Of a DNA stretch of 13,597 nucleotides, positions 1 to 6,055 are shown piece after piece; position 1 is the first letter of the stretch, and every line of letters starts with the position of its first letter. Source of the stretch: Zoogloeaceae bacterium (GTDB lineage: Bacteria; Pseudomonadota; Gammaproteobacteria; Burkholderiales; Rhodocyclaceae); the NCBI GenBank assembly GCA_031267345.1, contig JAIRZG010000134.1:1-13597 (forward strand). Reading direction: 5' to 3'. The notes under the pieces are model-generated. The model worked only from the letters and a program-made list of their open reading frames with translations, was not told the origin of the DNA and did not search any database. Made by a program: the position numbers and the translations under genes.

Positions 1-1267
1 ATTTGCGGGCGGGCTGGGCGCGGAAAACTGGGACCTCCAGTACGTCACGTTGCATCTTCCGCGCGTGGGTACGCTGCGTTTTCACGGAACGGGCGACTGG
101 CAAAAGGGCATTCAGGAAGGGACGCTGCAAGCGGAAACCCTGAACCTGCCCGTACTGGGCGAAACCTTGCTGGCGTCAGCGCTGGCGGGGAAAGATTTGC
201 CGCCGATCACCCTTTCCGGTCAATTGGGTTTGTCGGCAAGCTGGCGACAGGGCGCGTTTGACGCGATCAAACTCACCTCCACCGACGCCGGCTTCGCGCT
301 GGACAAAGGCAGGTTGGCGCTGGAAGGCTTGAACGGCGAGATGGAATGGCGGCAGGCGGGCGAAGGACGCGGCAATTTGCAGGTGGGCAGACTGGCGTTG
401 GGGCGGTTGGAAAGCGGCGCTTTTCACCTGCCGCTGGCGATCTGGCCGCGCGGCTTCGCGCTGACGCAACCGACGAATATCCCGGTGCTCGACAGCACCC
501 TGGCGGTAACGTACCTGACTGCCGGACAAGACGCGCAAAGCGGCGAATGGGAGGGCGCGCTGGGTTTTTCCCTGGCGCCGTTGCCGCTGGAAAAACTGAC
601 GCAGATTCTGGATTTGCCGAGCATGCACGGCATGTTGTCCGCCAATCTGCCGCTGGTGCGCTATGTCAATCGGGAGGTGTCGCTGGAGGGTGCGTTAGTG
701 ATTCAGGTCTTCGAGGGGTATCTGAACTGCACCGATTTGCGCTTTATCGATCCGCTGGGGATGCGTCCGCGCCTGCTGGCGGATGTCAATGCCCGTCACA
801 TCGATCTGGCGCAACTGACGCAAACTTTTTCTTTCGGGCAGATTACCGGCTTTGTCGATGCCGACCTGAAAGGTCTGGAACTGGCGACCGACTGGCGACC
901 GCTGGCGTTCGACGCGCGCATTGCCAGCAGCCCCGGTCGCTATCCGCGCCGCATCAGCCAGCGGGCGGTCGATAACATTACCTCCCTGAGCGGCGGCGGC
1001 GCGATGGCGGCGATTCAAAAAAGCGCGCTCCGGTTTTTTGAGGATTTCGGCTATCGCAGCATCGGCCTTTCCTGCCGCCTGGAAAATGACGTCTGCCACA
1101 TGAACGGCATCGAAGGTATGGATCAGGGCGAGCAATACGCCATCGTCGCGGGTGGCGGCATCCCCGCCCTGACCGTCATGGGCTACACTCGCCGGGTCGA
1201 TTGGGAAGAATTGATCAAGCGCATCAAAGCCGCCACACAAAGCCCGGGCGCGGTGGTTGCCAGATGA
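1..1267 (+). CDS. AsmA/YdbH-like envelope protein, C-terminal part (5' end outside window)
   Basis: The reading frame is open from base 2 to the TGA at 1265-1267, so the gene starts before the window; the TTG at 50 is not needed as a start. About 421 residues are visible. They are rich in alternating polar and hydrophobic short strands (for example VSLEGALVIQVFEGYLNC, GFVDADLKGLELATDW), the look of the long repeating beta-groove proteins of the AsmA/TamB/YdbH type that bridge the inner and outer membranes. The last part is more distinctive: ISQRAVDNITSLSGGG, then LRFFEDFGYRSIGLSCRL, a pair of cysteines (SCRLENDVC), a glycine-rich turn and a final helix-like segment (VDWEELIKRIKAA). I infer a periplasmic, membrane-anchored protein involved in envelope or lipid transport. 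The family assignment rests on overall character, not on a diagnostic motif. It converges on the transglutaminase-like gene to its right. Confidence 0.7.
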   Translation, partial: FAGGLGAENWDLQYVTLHLPRVGTLRFHGTGDWQKGIQEGTLQAETLNLPVLGETLLASALAGKDLPPITLSGQLGLSASWRQGAFDAIKLTSTDAGFALDKGRLALEGLNGEMEWRQAGEGRGNLQVGRLALGRLESGAFHLPLAIWPRGFALTQPTNIPVLDSTLAVTYLTAGQDAQSGEWEGALGFSLAPLPLEKLTQILDLPSMHGMLSANLPLVRYVNREVSLEGALVIQVFEGYLNCTDLRFIDPLGMRPRLLADVNARHIDLAQLTQTFSFGQITGFVDADLKGLELATDWRPLAFDARIASSPGRYPRRISQRAVDNITSLSGGGAMAAIQKSALRFFEDFGYRSIGLSCRLENDVCHMNGIEGMDQGEQYAIVAGGGIPALTVMGYTRRVDWEELIKRIKAATQSPGAVVAR

Positions 1268-1304
1268 CGGGAATCAGGATTCAACAACCCTGATTCCCGT
1301 CATC
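1263..1304. terminator. Perfect 16-bp inverted repeat between convergent genes
   Basis: The arm at 1263-1278 is exactly complementary to 1289-1304, with a 10-base loop. It overlaps the stop codon of the left gene and lies 11 bp from the stop codon of the right, leftward gene. Its placement suits a bidirectional transcription terminator. No T-run follows on either strand, so it may instead be a 3'-end stabilising hairpin. Confidence 0.6.
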
Positions 1305-1314
1305 CGGCGCCCGA

Positions 1315-3249
1315 TCAGGGATTGCGTTTGTAGAGCACCTGTTGTTGCAGGTTTTCCGCGATGGCGGCGGCGACTTTTTGCCAGGCGTTTTGGTAGGCGG
1401 CGCTGCAAACGCCGGTGGGCGCTTTATCGTGCAGGATGCGTTCAACATGCAGCCCTTTTTTGTTGCGTTTGACACTGCTTTTGAAATCCAGATAAGGGGT
1501 GTTGAGCGTCAACGATTCCGGCAGATGAATCAGTTGTACGCCGGGATCAAGGGTGATGTCGAAAATTTCGTGCAGCTTCATGTCATGGCAGGCCTGATCG
1601 CGCTGGTAGGTTTTATCGTCGTCGATGGCAGCCATCCTGTACAGACCACTATCATAGGAATATGCCGGGAACGGGGCGAACGCGCCGGAACGGGCTTTCA
1701 GGAAATTGTCGACCTGAAAGCGGATATTGACCTCAAAACGATCCGAGAGGCGCAGGGCGGGCGCGAGATCGTCAGTGTCCAAAACGCCGCTGGCGCGCAT
1801 TCCGCCGCGTCGGAAAAGGTTTTCAACGAACTTGTCGCGTTGCTCGCTTTTCAGTTTCATGAAATCCGCGCGCCACGCGGCGGCGGCGGTTCCATCGAGA
1901 CGCGCCTGTACGCTGCCGCTGGCGCTGCCATCGGCGGCCAGTTTCAGCGTGGTGTGGATGAATTGCTGAAAGACGGGTTTTTTGCGGTCCGCCGCGACGA
2001 CGCGCACGGCATTTTCTGTCGCCCCGACATGGATGACCGGCTGACCATACGCGCCCTGGGGCAGATAGCCAAAGGGAATCGCTTCGGCAGTGGCGTCCGC
2101 GTACAGATTCCACTGCGGCAAATAGTTCATGACATGATTGACTGCTGCGACCACGGGCGTTTGCGGCAGGTCGTACTGGCCGCCCGCGTTGATCAACACC
2201 TGTTCGCTGGCAATGCCCTGCGCTGTCAGCAGGGCTTGCAGCAGGGTGGCCTTGTCCTTGCAGTCGCCCATCCGGTTATCCAGCACCACCGCCAGATCAC
2301 GCGGCACGACTGCGCCCACGCCGATGCAGTTGCCCGCGTAGGAAATCCGCGTGGAAACCCATTCATAGAGCAGTCGCGCCTGTTCGCGCGGATCTTTTTC
2401 ATCGCCCACGATTTCCGCCGCCTGGGCGCGGATGCGTTCGTCAGGCTCCGCCTTGGGCAAGGCGCGCGCGGCGTAAGCCTGGGCGATTTCGGCATAGCTT
2501 TTGAAAGTGCTGACATAGAGTGATGGCATATCGCCGCTGCGCCAGACGCCCACATCCTGTTCCTCGTCCCAGGCGCGTGGTTGGAGATTGTGGTAACGCC
2601 ATTCATGGGTGACGACGCCATCCTCAAGCTGATGCGTTTCCAACGCAAGCCGCTCCAATGCCGCATCTTCGAGAAGGGCGGGAAATTCCTCAAGCTGATG
2701 CGTTTCCATCGTCAAGGACAGGTTTTCCGGCGCACGCAGGGCGATCCGTCCGCTTTCAATGGCGGAAAACAGGCTGAACCCGTCGGAAATGGATACCGCG
2801 CCGGGGAAAATCGCCTCCGTATCGCGGATGCGGTAGCGCAGATAAACGGTGTCGCCAACTTCCACATCGGGAAAGACCACGGTAATGCGCTCGATGTCCG
2901 AAAAGAAGGGATTGCCGCTGTCGCGCCCGCCGTGCGTGGTGGTCTGATAATTATTCTTGGGAACCGCAACGCGCTGACCATCAGCCTTTTGCGTCCAGGC
3001 GTCCAGAACCTCCGCCGTCTGTATGCTCCGGCTGTAACGGATGGCGCGTGTTTTCTCGCCTTCCAGCGCGCGCTCATGCAGGATGCGCGCGCCATAGCCG
3101 TAAACGGTCGTCATCCGGCCTTCGGCGTCGATGTCATATTCCGTATCGACATCCGTATAGATCACATCAACCTGCGCCGCAACCGGCTCCGCCGCGCTCG
3201 CCACGCCGCAAGAGAGGACAAACGCCAATAACAAAAGAATGCGCTTCAT
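1315..3249 (-). CDS. Secreted DUF3857 / transglutaminase-like protein
   Basis: A 644-residue protein. The N-terminus (MKRILLLLAFVLSCGVASAA) is a signal peptide with an Ala-x-Ala-like cut site, so the protein is exported to the periplasm. Residues about 25-250 match the DUF3857 type of domain (KNNYQTTTHGG, VVFPDVEVGDTVYLRYRIRD). A transglutaminase-like core follows, with Cys330 in RMGDCKDKATLL, His372 in NHVMNYL and Asp385 in LYADATAE as the apparent catalytic triad. The C-terminal ~220 residues are beta-rich and end in a helical tail. In this family the core may act as a peptidase or amidase; the substrate is unknown. The ATG start at 3249 has an AAGGA site (3258-3262) eight bases upstream. 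A weak TAAAAT -10-like box lies at 3321-3326, with no good -35. Residues 182-187 are repeated at 204-209 (see the direct repeat). Confidence 0.9.
   Translation of the reverse strand: MKRILLLLAFVLSCGVASAAEPVAAQVDVIYTDVDTEYDIDAEGRMTTVYGYGARILHERALEGEKTRAIRYSRSIQTAEVLDAWTQKADGQRVAVPKNNYQTTTHGGRDSGNPFFSDIERITVVFPDVEVGDTVYLRYRIRDTEAIFPGAVSISDGFSLFSAIESGRIALRAPENLSLTMETHQLEEFPALLEDAALERLALETHQLEDGVVTHEWRYHNLQPRAWDEEQDVGVWRSGDMPSLYVSTFKSYAEIAQAYAARALPKAEPDERIRAQAAEIVGDEKDPREQARLLYEWVSTRISYAGNCIGVGAVVPRDLAVVLDNRMGDCKDKATLLQALLTAQGIASEQVLINAGGQYDLPQTPVVAAVNHVMNYLPQWNLYADATAEAIPFGYLPQGAYGQPVIHVGATENAVRVVAADRKKPVFQQFIHTTLKLAADGSASGSVQARLDGTAAAAWRADFMKLKSEQRDKFVENLFRRGGMRASGVLDTDDLAPALRLSDRFEVNIRFQVDNFLKARSGAFAPFPAYSYDSGLYRMAAIDDDKTYQRDQACHDMKLHEIFDITLDPGVQLIHLPESLTLNTPYLDFKSSVKRNKKGLHVERILHDKAPTGVCSAAYQNAWQKVAAAIAENLQQQVLYKRNP
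2621..2708. repeat. 22-bp direct repeat, 66 bp apart, inside the DUF3857 gene
   Basis: Bases 2621-2642 and 2687-2708 are identical. The offset of 66 bp is exactly 22 codons, so the reading frame is kept and the peptide ETHQLE appears twice (residues 182-187 and 204-209). The 44 bases between the copies do not repeat. This looks like a local duplication or slippage event. Confidence 0.85.
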
Positions 3250-3363
3250 GTTCGTGTTCCTTGAAGTGAAAAAATCATGCGGTGAAGATCATCGCCGCCT
3301 TTTGCGCGGCGCGGGCGGGTATTTTATTCGAGTTTTCCAGCGGATGCGGGGTAGCAAAAAATG

Positions 3364-3527
3364 AGCGACAGACCTTCAGGCCTGTCAGTCTAACGTGTTT
3401 TGGAAGAGGTTTCTCTCCCCTCCCAAAACGGTTGCCTGAAACCCCGTCCTGTAAGGGGCGACTCCCTGTAGGGGCGAACTGCAAGTCGCCCCTACACGCC
3501 CGAGTTTCAACCGGAGTTAGTTTTACG
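3364..3527 (+). repeat. Mosaic repeat, copy A (inverted relative to copy B)
   Basis: The first ~66 bases (3364-3430) match the reverse complement of the 5' flank of the TPR gene (copy B, about 5168-5101) with only a few mismatches. The last ~25 bases (3503-3527) match that flank exactly. The middle differs: here it holds the hairpin at 3467-3496, while copy B holds a CG-rich hairpin. The conserved right end contains a GGAG ribosome-binding motif followed by TTAGTTTTACG. In copy B this leads straight into the TPR start codon; in copy A no ATG follows. It may be the orphaned leader of a lost paralogue or one end of a mobile repeat. Confidence 0.75.
3467..3496. repeat. Hairpin inside repeat copy A
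   Basis: TGTAGGGGCGA (3467-3477) pairs perfectly with TCGCCCCTACA (3486-3496) across an 8-base loop. Short GTAGGGGCG...CGCCCCTAC palindromes are a common type of dispersed intergenic repeat in bacteria. No T-run follows it on either strand. Confidence 0.7.
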
Positions 3528-3743
3528 GTCAAGACGAAAGCGGATGGTCGCCGGAAGCGGAGGGTATGGGCGCTTTTTTTCAGTGGGAAGAAGGTAAAGC
3601 GAGGAGGGAGGACGCCTTCTTTCTGGCAGGGAGAAGGGAAAGGCGGCGGTTTCTTCTCCCATGGGTGGGCGGTTCATGCCATGACCAGGCAGGGTGTTGC
3701 GGACACTGGCGAAGCGTCTGGTTTTACGGCGTGTGCGCGTCGG
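3528..3743. other. Non-coding spacer, purine-rich on the plus strand
   Basis: No convincing gene on either strand. The plus strand is strongly purine-rich between about 3570 and 3650, with a T7 run at 3575-3581. From 3676 to 3743 the spacer is similar to 5251-5301, the downstream flank of the broken TPR paralogue, so the duplicated segment reaches past the stop codon. I see no clear terminator for the TPR gene. The stretch 3250-3363 to the left holds only the DUF3857 leader, with a small hairpin (3293-3298 with 3306-3311). Confidence 0.5.
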
Positions 3744-5018
3744 TCAAGGCGCGCGCATGTCGGCATTCCCTGTCGACGCCAGGGCTTCTTCGAGCCATCG
3801 GGCAAATGGCTTTCGCTTCGCGGCGGCGGTTTTTTTGTAGCTGGCTTCCATATTGTTTTTTGCGCTCCTTGTGTTCGGGTGCACTTCCTTGAACACATGC
3901 AGGAAGACCCGGTAAGCCTTGAGAAATCCCGCCAATGCTTTCTCGTATTCGCCCTGGCTGTAGTATACTGCGGCAATACCGTTGCAGGTTATGGCCGTAT
4001 CAGGATGGTCTTTACCCAGCGCTTTTTCCCGGATGACCAAAGCTTTCCGATACCACGCCAGCGCGTTATCGTTCTTGTCCTGATTGTAATACACCATGGC
4101 GATATTGTTGTAGGTACTGGCTGTATTGGGATGGTTTTTGCCCAGCACTTTTTCATTGATGGCCAAAGCTTTCTGATACCACTCCAGCGCCTTGGAGTAA
4201 TCACCCTGATCGTCGTGCACAGAGGCGATATTGTGGTAGGTCGTGGCCGTAACAGGATGCTCTTTGCCCAGCGCTTTTTCATTGATGACCAAAGCCTTTC
4301 GATACCATGCCAGCGCCTCGGGGTAATCGCCATGGCGGTAGTACACCATGGCGATATTGTTGTAGGTACTGGCTGTATCGGGATGGTTTTTGCCCAGCGT
4401 TTTTTCATTGATAGCCAAAGCTTTCCGATACCACTCCAGCGCCATGGGGTAATTGCCCTGACTGCTGTACATCATGGCGATATTGTGGTAGGTCGTGGCT
4501 GTAACAGGATGCTCTTTGCCCAGCGCTTTTTCATTGATGACCAAAGCTTTTTGATACCATGCCAGCGCCTTGGGGTAATCGCCATAGTGGTAGTACACCG
4601 TGGCGATATTGTTGTAGTTCTTGGCTGTATCGGGATGGTTTTTGCCCAGCGTTTTTTCATTGATGGCCAAAGCTTTCTGATACCACTCCAGCGCCATGGG
4701 ATAATCGCCTTGGCTGTCGTACACTCTGGCGATATTGTGGTAGGTCGTGGCGGTATCGGGATGCTCTTTGCCCAGCGCTTTTTCCTGGATGACCAACGCC
4801 TTTTGATACGCCTCCAGTGCCTTGGGGTAATCGTGTTGTTCGTAATAGCTTTCAGCCCTCCTGATATGCTCGTCGGTCGGAGCAGGCGAGGAGTCTGCCG
4901 CTCCAGCCCCGGTCAAAAACAGGCCAAGCGCCAATGCAGCGAGAACGGGCGCTTTGTGATCAGGCCCATTGTTTTGGAAAAGCAGTTTCATGCGTGTAAA
5001 AATGGGATGGATGTTCAT
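3744..5018 (-). CDS. Exported tetratricopeptide-repeat protein (kinesin-light-chain type repeats)
   Basis: A 424-residue protein from the ATG at 5018. The frame stays open to a TTG at 5132, but that stretch lies in the mosaic repeat and reads as junk. The 5018 start is preceded by GGAG about 11 bases upstream; the ATG at 4991 is an alternative with no visible ribosome-binding site. A hydrophobic segment (APVLAALALGLFLTGAGAA) followed by DSSPAP suggests a signal peptide and a periplasmic or secreted location. A partial TPR (AESYYEQHDYPKALEAYQKA) is followed by seven full 42-residue units (residues 86-379). Each starts HPxTA and contains YxNIAxVY, GDYPxALxWYxKAL and xINEKxLGKx. A charged tail ends RWLEEALASTGNADMRAP. 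TPR arrays bind proteins; the partner is not evident. The gene is more AT-rich than its neighbours, and a broken paralogue lies just upstream, which suggests an accessory gene family. Confidence 0.88.
   Translation of the reverse strand: MNIHPIFTRMKLLFQNNGPDHKAPVLAALALGLFLTGAGAADSSPAPTDEHIRRAESYYEQHDYPKALEAYQKALVIQEKALGKEHPDTATTYHNIARVYDSQGDYPMALEWYQKALAINEKTLGKNHPDTAKNYNNIATVYYHYGDYPKALAWYQKALVINEKALGKEHPVTATTYHNIAMMYSSQGNYPMALEWYRKALAINEKTLGKNHPDTASTYNNIAMVYYRHGDYPEALAWYRKALVINEKALGKEHPVTATTYHNIASVHDDQGDYSKALEWYQKALAINEKVLGKNHPNTASTYNNIAMVYYNQDKNDNALAWYRKALVIREKALGKDHPDTAITCNGIAAVYYSQGEYEKALAGFLKAYRVFLHVFKEVHPNTRSAKNNMEASYKKTAAAKRKPFARWLEEALASTGNADMRAP
3882..4763 (-). repeat. Seven 126-bp tandem repeats with a 252-bp higher-order period
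   Basis: The histidine codon that opens each unit falls at 4763, 4637, 4511, 4385, 4259, 4133 and 4007, exactly 126 bp apart with no indels. Units 1, 3 and 5 share one flavour (YHNIA, ALEWY, ALAINEKxLGKN). Units 2 and 4, and mostly 6, share another (YNNIA, ALAWY, ALVINEKALGKE). The array therefore seems to have grown by copying two units at a time. Unit 7 is diverged. Confidence 0.92.
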
Positions 5019-5168
5019 CGTAAAACTAACTCCGGTTGAAACCCCACCCTTTAGGGCGGTGGGAGCCATACCCCGGCCTAAAGGCCGGGGTTTAGGCGAC
5101 TGTTTTTGGGAGGGGAGAGAAACCCCTTCCAAAACACGTTAGACCGACAGGCCTGAAGGCCTGTCGCT
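5019..5168 (-). repeat. Mosaic repeat, copy B, forming the 5' leader of the TPR gene
   Basis: The reverse complement of this stretch matches copy A at 3364-3527 over both ends, with a different centre. Its gene-proximal end supplies the likely ribosome-binding site of the TPR gene (GGAG, then TTAGTTTTACG, then ATG). Its outer end carries a near-perfect palindrome at 5145-5166 (CGACAGGCCT with AGGCCTGTCG). Both copies point inward at the TPR gene as inverted repeats about 1.5 kb apart. Confidence 0.75.
5070..5091. repeat. CG-rich hairpin inside repeat copy B
   Basis: ACCCCGGCCT (5070-5079) pairs exactly with AGGCCGGGGT (5082-5091) across two bases. A second, weaker hairpin precedes it (CCCACC at 5043-5048 with GGTGGG at 5058-5063). 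Hairpins with a TTTA or TAAA tip and CG arms are typical of IS200/IS605 ends, so this part of the mosaic may derive from such an element. That origin is inference. Confidence 0.6.
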
Positions 5169-5250
5169 AATTTCTTGGTGGATGTTGCCTGCCGAAATTC
5201 GCCCACTATTGTCGCATTGTTATGGTGATGTCCGCAAGAAAGGCCTGGAC
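5169..5250. other. Spacer between the TPR leader repeat and the TPR paralogue remnant
   Basis: No gene, repeat or clear promoter recognised. It lies upstream of the TPR gene and more AT-rich than its surroundings, so a promoter for that gene could be here, but I see no convincing -35/-10 pair. Confidence 0.35.
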
Positions 5251-5301
5251 GCATGCCGACTCCAGGCAAAGGCGTTGCGGGTGCCGGCGACGCGTCCGGT
5301 T

Positions 5302-5475
5302 TCATGGCGCGCGCGTGTCGGCATTCCCTGTCGCCAGGGCTTCTTCAAGCCATCAGGCAAATGGCTTTTGCTTTGCGGCGGCGGTTTCTGGGTAGTTGGC
5401 TTTCATGCTGCTTTTTGTGCGCTCTGTGCTCAGGCGCGCTTCCTTGAACACATGCAGGCGAGACTGGCAAGCCTT
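5302..5475 (-). pseudogene. 3' remnant of a second TPR-protein gene
   Basis: Read leftward, this encodes a peptide matching the C-terminus of the intact TPR protein: LHVFKEARLSTERTKSSM against LHVFKEVHPNTRSAKNNM, then ETAAAKQKPFA against KTAAAKRKPFA. An in-frame TGA at 5353-5355 follows, after which the matching residues continue (WLEEALATGNADTRAP) to a second TGA at 5302-5304. The copy is therefore truncated at its 5' end and also carries a premature stop. The similarity extends past the stop to about 5251. Its upstream end joins a tnpB fragment at about 5476-5480. Order and strand suggest two TPR genes once stood in tandem. Confidence 0.85.
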
Positions 5476-5480
5476 CTGAT

Positions 5481-5633
5481 CTTTTTGAAGCGCGGGAAAT
5501 CTGCCCGCTTCTGAAAAAAATTGGTGTAAGCGCGTTCCAAGTCCTTGAGCGTTTGCTGCAAGGGATGTGTCGGCGCATCCTTGCGCCAAGGCGTCTCTAC
5601 ACCATTACGCCAATCGGTGAGCAGTTTGCACAA
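5481..5633 (-). pseudogene. TnpB (IS200/IS605 OrfB) fragment
   Basis: Read leftward it gives about 51 residues: LCKLLTDWRNGVETPWRKDA, then LQQTLKDLERAYTNFFQKRA, then DFPRFKK. These are strongly typical of the N-terminal region of IS200/IS605-family TnpB proteins, roughly residues 55-105 of a ~370-450-residue protein. The start, the RuvC-like nuclease motifs and the zinc finger are all missing, so no RNA-guided nuclease activity can remain. After FKK the frame runs into TPR-derived sequence, so the join is a deletion or insertion scar. Confidence 0.85.
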
Positions 5634-5655
5634 ACCCGGCGTACCCTGATGCGAA

Positions 5656-5982
5656 GTGTTTACCAAAGCCATTCTGGACGACTTGCGCGCCATCTTCGCC
5701 CGCGTTTGTATCAACTTTGAAGCGGGGTTGGTGGAATTCGACGGCGAGGATGACCATGTTCACCTGTTGGTAAACTATCCGCCCAAAGTTTCAGTGTCGG
5801 CACTGGTGAACAGCCTCAAAGGTGTGTCCAGTCGCATGATTCGACAGAAGAATTACCCCAGCATTCGCAAAAAATTGTGGGGCGGCGCATTGTGGTCGCC
5901 TTCCTATTTCGCCGCCAGTTGTGGCGGCGCACCCATCGGAATCATCCGCCAGTACATCGAACAGCAGCAGACACCACATTGA
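5656..5982 (+). pseudogene. tnpA: 5'-truncated IS200/IS605 transposase TnpA (Y1 HUH)
   Basis: About 108 residues are readable from a GTG at 5656; an in-frame stop sits just upstream at 5647-5649. The sequence FEAGLVEFDGEDDHVHLLVN carries the HUH metal-binding pair (His34 and His36 in this numbering), and IIRQYIEQQ carries the catalytic tyrosine (Tyr100). SALVNSLKGVSSRM and LWSPSYFAASCGGAP are typical of the family. Intact members are about 135-150 residues, so the first 30-40, including the first core beta strand, are missing. The catalytic residues remain but the fold is probably not functional. It is divergent from the tnpB fragment, as in IS605-type elements. Confidence 0.88.
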
Positions 5983-6022
5983 CCGCCCAAAGGACGGCTA
6001 CACCCTCCGCGTTATCCTTCCA

Positions 6023-6036
6023 CGCCCTAAAGGGCG
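6023..6036. repeat. Short hairpin at the presumed IS605 end, downstream of apaH
   Basis: CGCCCT pairs exactly with AGGGCG over two bases. It could be the end hairpin of the IS remnant. It also lies 20 bp past the apaH stop and could weakly terminate the leftward operon, though no T-run follows in that direction. Confidence 0.5.
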
Positions 6037-6055
6037 AGGCTTGCCGCGCACCGGA

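Larger units (their letters stand above)
5481..6036. mobile_element. IS200/IS605-family element remnant
   Basis: A tnpB fragment (minus strand) and a tnpA fragment (plus strand) lie back to back. Both lack their 5' ends, so the centre of the element was deleted around 5634-5655, and most of tnpB is also gone at the left. A small hairpin at 6023-6036 (CGCCCT, AA, AGGGCG) after the tnpA stop resembles the subterminal hairpin of such elements. The right boundary is inferred to lie between there and the apaH stop codon at 6056-6058. Confidence 0.75.

Noticed and set aside
1342..2523. 393-residue open frame on the plus strand
   Set aside because: Antisense to the DUF3857/transglutaminase gene, which has a signal peptide, ribosome-binding site and catalytic triad.
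3882..4763. CRISPR-like array suggested by regular spacing
   Set aside because: The 126-bp units are coding repeats with no separate unique spacers; they translate to TPR motifs in one frame throughout.
3282..5039. 585-residue open frame on the plus strand across the TPR gene
   Set aside because: It is the antisense of the 126-bp TPR repeats, which keep the opposite frame open by periodicity. The minus-strand frame gives textbook TPR motifs and a signal peptide.
5019..5132. Longer start of the TPR protein (TTG at 5132)
   Set aside because: The extra residues are translated from the mosaic repeat and its hairpins, and a ribosome-binding motif precedes the ATG at 5018.
5481..5633. Possible active TnpB/omega-RNA guide system
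   Set aside because: Only ~51 N-terminal residues remain; the RuvC motifs, zinc finger and the 3' region that would encode the guide RNA are missing.
5430..5714. Single 94-residue minus-strand protein
   Set aside because: It is a chance fusion of antisense tnpA, a tnpB fragment and out-of-frame TPR sequence, not one gene.
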